Shown one piece after another: positions 61,329 to 64,000 of a stretch of DNA of 64,000 nt. The notes below the pieces were generated by a model that did not search any database, was not told the DNA's origin, and saw only the letters and a list, made by a program, of their open reading frames with translations. The DNA is taken from positions 17,435,501 through 17,499,500 of the forward strand of contig JAWUZG010000084.1 in assembly GCA_036785705.1 (NCBI GenBank). The letters are read 5' to 3'. Both the position numbers and the translations under genes were made by a program. The DNA is from Acanthornis magna. Lineage: Eukaryota > Chordata > Aves > Passeriformes > Acanthizidae. The first letter of the stretch is position 1, and each line of letters opens with the position of its first letter.

Positions 61329-64000
61329 CTAACCCCCAGAAATCAAATCTATGACAATGACTTTAAATGTGTAGTATGTGGTCAATGACATATGAGTCAC
61401 TTGAGCCTATCTTTATAAGAGTAGCAAAATATGAATAAAATACCCAGCTGGCATGGTGCCACTGTCCCTGTAGCTATATAAGAGCATAACAGCAGCCTGC
61501 ATTGTCAGCTAGAGGCTTATTGTTATCAAGGCCAATAGAAATCCTAGTCCTGGGGCTCGACTAAGAGTCATCCTATACCTCAGCCTTCTTTTGCAAGTCT
61601 TCCTTGGAGCTGTCTTCCATAGCTATATTTGTTTCTACACCCCCATTTCATTTTCATGATTCCAAGAGTTTTCAAAAGAAGTAATAGCAGGTACCGTGTC
61701 TCTCCTCATAGTTATATTGCCCACAACACTAATAGCTCTGCAGTGCAGGTTCAACCTACACTTGCTTTAATGTTACTGGGTAACATGGAAGCTGGCTGCT
61801 GCCTGCGAGGATCAACAGTCCAGTTCACTTTATGTGGTGTGACCATGGACCTTGGCCAGGCCCATCCAGGTTCTCCATTTGGAGAAGAGTGTGGCCAGTG
61901 CTGAACAACTGCACTTGCTGCCTGCAGCACGGAGAGGTCTTCGGTGAAAAGGAGATGGTGGTGTAATGGATATTGGCAAAGCCTTTAAAAAGGTAGAACT
62001 GGCATCTGTCAGGAATGATGTTGGTTATGGCTGACTGCTCCAGCTAGATGGATAGATTAGCTAAAGTAACACAGGTACTCTCCAGCTCTGCCACTCTGTG
62101 GCAACCCCCTGAGAGCAGTCTGTGCCACCATTAGCTTGATGAGCCATCACAACCAAAACATAAAGAGAAGGCAAGAGCCTATTTTGGTTTGGGAAGAGAG
62201 CTTGTAGTGTATTAATGTACTTCCAAACCTGTGATAGTGTAGATACAGATACAGCGCAACTGCAGAAGTTGGTAACCTGCCATAGTTTAAAACCAGGGTC
62301 CATCTCACCCTCTGTTGCCAAGGAGCAGACTAGAGGGAGGTTGGAAGGGCAAGATGAGTTTTCCAGAAATAGCTGGTCTTCTACGCTATGTCAGTCTTTA
62401 CCAGAGTGCTGACATTGCAGCCGCAATCCGTTCAGTTCCTGTGTTGTGGCCAGCAGTTCCCAGAGGGAGTCACACAGCTCACATGCTAACTCACTCCTAC
62501 CTCCAGCCCCAGGTGAAGTAGCCATTTCCCTTGGATAGGAAACCTAGAAGAGGGAATAGTTTCCATGAGGTGCAAGATGGACGTTTGGGAACACAATCCT
62601 TATGACATTGCTCAGCAGCACTCCTTAGCCCCTAATCCTCCAAAGAAGGGGTCTCTTCTTCGTGGCTCTAAATGGGAATAACATATGACTTCCCAAATGA
62701 GTGAGGGAATTACGCAACCATGAGGCAGTTGATTTCATGTTCATATCGCTGGGAAGGAGAGGAGCCCTCCCCCGCATCTTACCAGACAGTGAGCGGGGTT
62801 TCCTTAATGGGAATCCCTCCACTGCTTCTCCCCCAAATCCCAAGCTCCTGTGTGTGGGGTGTGCCGCCTGTGCATCAGATGGGCGGAATGAGGCTGTCGA
62901 ATTATTTTTCATTCAAAGGTTTAGCTGAAGATAGATTTGAACTCCACACATATATTTCAAGGGAAGCTTTTTCAGCAAGTGTAGTAGGCTTAGCCTGAAA
63001 TGCCCACCTCTATCCACCCCTCTCCCTCTGGAGAAAGGAGGCAACTCAGTTTGCTGCCTTTCACTGTATCTGTTTGTAAGAAAGTTGTGAGGGAAAGCTA
63101 AAATATGTGGGCTGAACACTCCAAGATATAAAATAACAATGCCAAAAAACCACCATGATCCTCTTAAGTGATGTGACAGCTTGAGGTTCACCCTGATGTC
63201 GGTGAAGACCAGTTGGGGAAGGGCTTTGTCCTTTCCCAGTGGTGTGGTGTGTGTGGGTGCAGGGGAGGTTAAAAAATACTCTAATTGGGAGGTCTCCCAC
63301 ATTCCCAAACTTTTCAGCATCTTCCATCACCTAACTTCCATTTTTTCCGAGTTCAGAAGCATTTACAAATCACTGATTAATCTCACCCTACTACTACTAC
63401 CCCAGCTACTCCTGCTCTTTGCTGCTGGGTAAGGGAGCATGACTTACACAGGTCAGACCATGACAGAAGCAAGAGAAAGCCTGAGGACCATCTATTCCCA
63501 GTGCTTTCCTACCTGTCAGGTCATATCTGCTCTCTCTGCATGCAAGTTGGGGGAAAATTTGGTGCCTGAATGGGTTTTCCCAGTAGATTGGGGGTTTATT
63601 TGCATGCGCAGATCTGATAAATTAGGTAACTGTCATAGCTGGTGAAGGCCAACTCCCTCCTAAGAGGCTACAGAGGAAGATGACCTTCCCCACATGGCAT
63701 GGCTGGGGAGAAGGGGCTGAGCCCTGACCAGGAGGTGGAGATTGGAGTCAGGTCATGGCCCTTCAGGAGTGGATTTCCCCAGTATCACCAGGACAGCCCT
63801 CTGGGAGAAGAGCTAAAGCTCCCAGGTATCCGAACAGCTACACTGGAGCCTCCTCTGACCTCTCGTCCCCAGGAGTGAGGGTGCTTTGGGCTAGGGCTGA
63901 CACAGCTCAGCAGGGGACAGGAGCAGGGACGCCCCCCCGGGCAGCCCTACCAGCAGCAGGGCCGAGCTGTAGCACCGTGACCGCAGGCAGATGCTGCCCC

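Larger units (their letters stand above)
57851..64000. other. Intergenic or unannotated sequence to the window end
   Basis: No coding gene or RNA gene is recognised. Apart from the L2/MIR-like fragment it contains a poly(A) run followed by ACAACAACAACC at 61290-61328. The last 100 bases are GC-rich again, which may be the edge of another island outside the window. Any exons of a transcript starting in the CpG island would be undetected here. Confidence 0.5.

Noticed and set aside
47400..64000. HSD17B12, the expected next gene by mammalian synteny
   Set aside because: No exon with its reductase motifs (TGxxxGIG, YxxxK) is visible, so it probably lies beyond the window.

Overview
The window is vertebrate nuclear DNA, most likely avian. 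It is an intron-rich stretch of moderate to low GC with GT-AG exons, one sharp CpG island, few repeats, and an intron insertion that looks like a bird endogenous-retrovirus LTR-type repeat. A passerine or other neoavian source is a guess from that repeat only. There are no bacterial-type genes, operons, CRISPR arrays, rRNAs or tRNAs.

One protein-coding gene is readable and it fills the first three quarters: TTC17 (tetratricopeptide repeat protein 17) on the + strand. I assembled 24 coding exons (6043 to 47399). All reading phases join, giving 1,144 residues in frame plus a TAG stop. The first coding exon, which should carry the start codon and N-terminus, lies upstream of base 1, so positions 1 to 6042 are intron. 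Exons are numbered 2 to 25 on the assumption of one missing upstream coding exon. TTC17 is reported to work with CATIP in actin organisation and ciliogenesis.

The assembled protein has a conserved N-terminal region (residues 1-168), then a three-TPR module (about 169-290, exons 6-8). A charged helical segment and linker follow (about 280-561). A second three-TPR module spans about 562-690 (exons 15-16), then an acidic, poorly structured linker (about 699-1013) that includes a 54-residue symmetric exon, and finally a third three-TPR module at the C-terminus (1014-1144, exons 23-25). The three modules align almost without gaps, with a conserved Trp, YWR, Cys, LAN, GN and terminal Cys at nearly identical spacing. 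I read this as a triplicated three-TPR unit; it is the most interesting thing in the coding sequence.

The introns are mostly 0.2 to 2.3 kb. The exception is intron 16 (20721-36992, 16.3 kb), which sits just before the symmetric cassette exon. Intron 12 uses a GC-AG splice pair. Introns and flanks contain an LTR-type repeat (about 3068-3580), old MIR/L2-like fragments and a CR1-like fragment.

The TTC17 3' UTR probably ends just after overlapping AATAAA signals at 48309-48319. The rest (48345-64000) is intergenic or unannotated. Its main feature is a CpG island at about 56700-57850, 8 kb beyond TTC17, which could be the promoter of an unannotated transcript. I did not find a miR-129-type hairpin there. 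I see no clear evidence of a previously undescribed biological system in this window.
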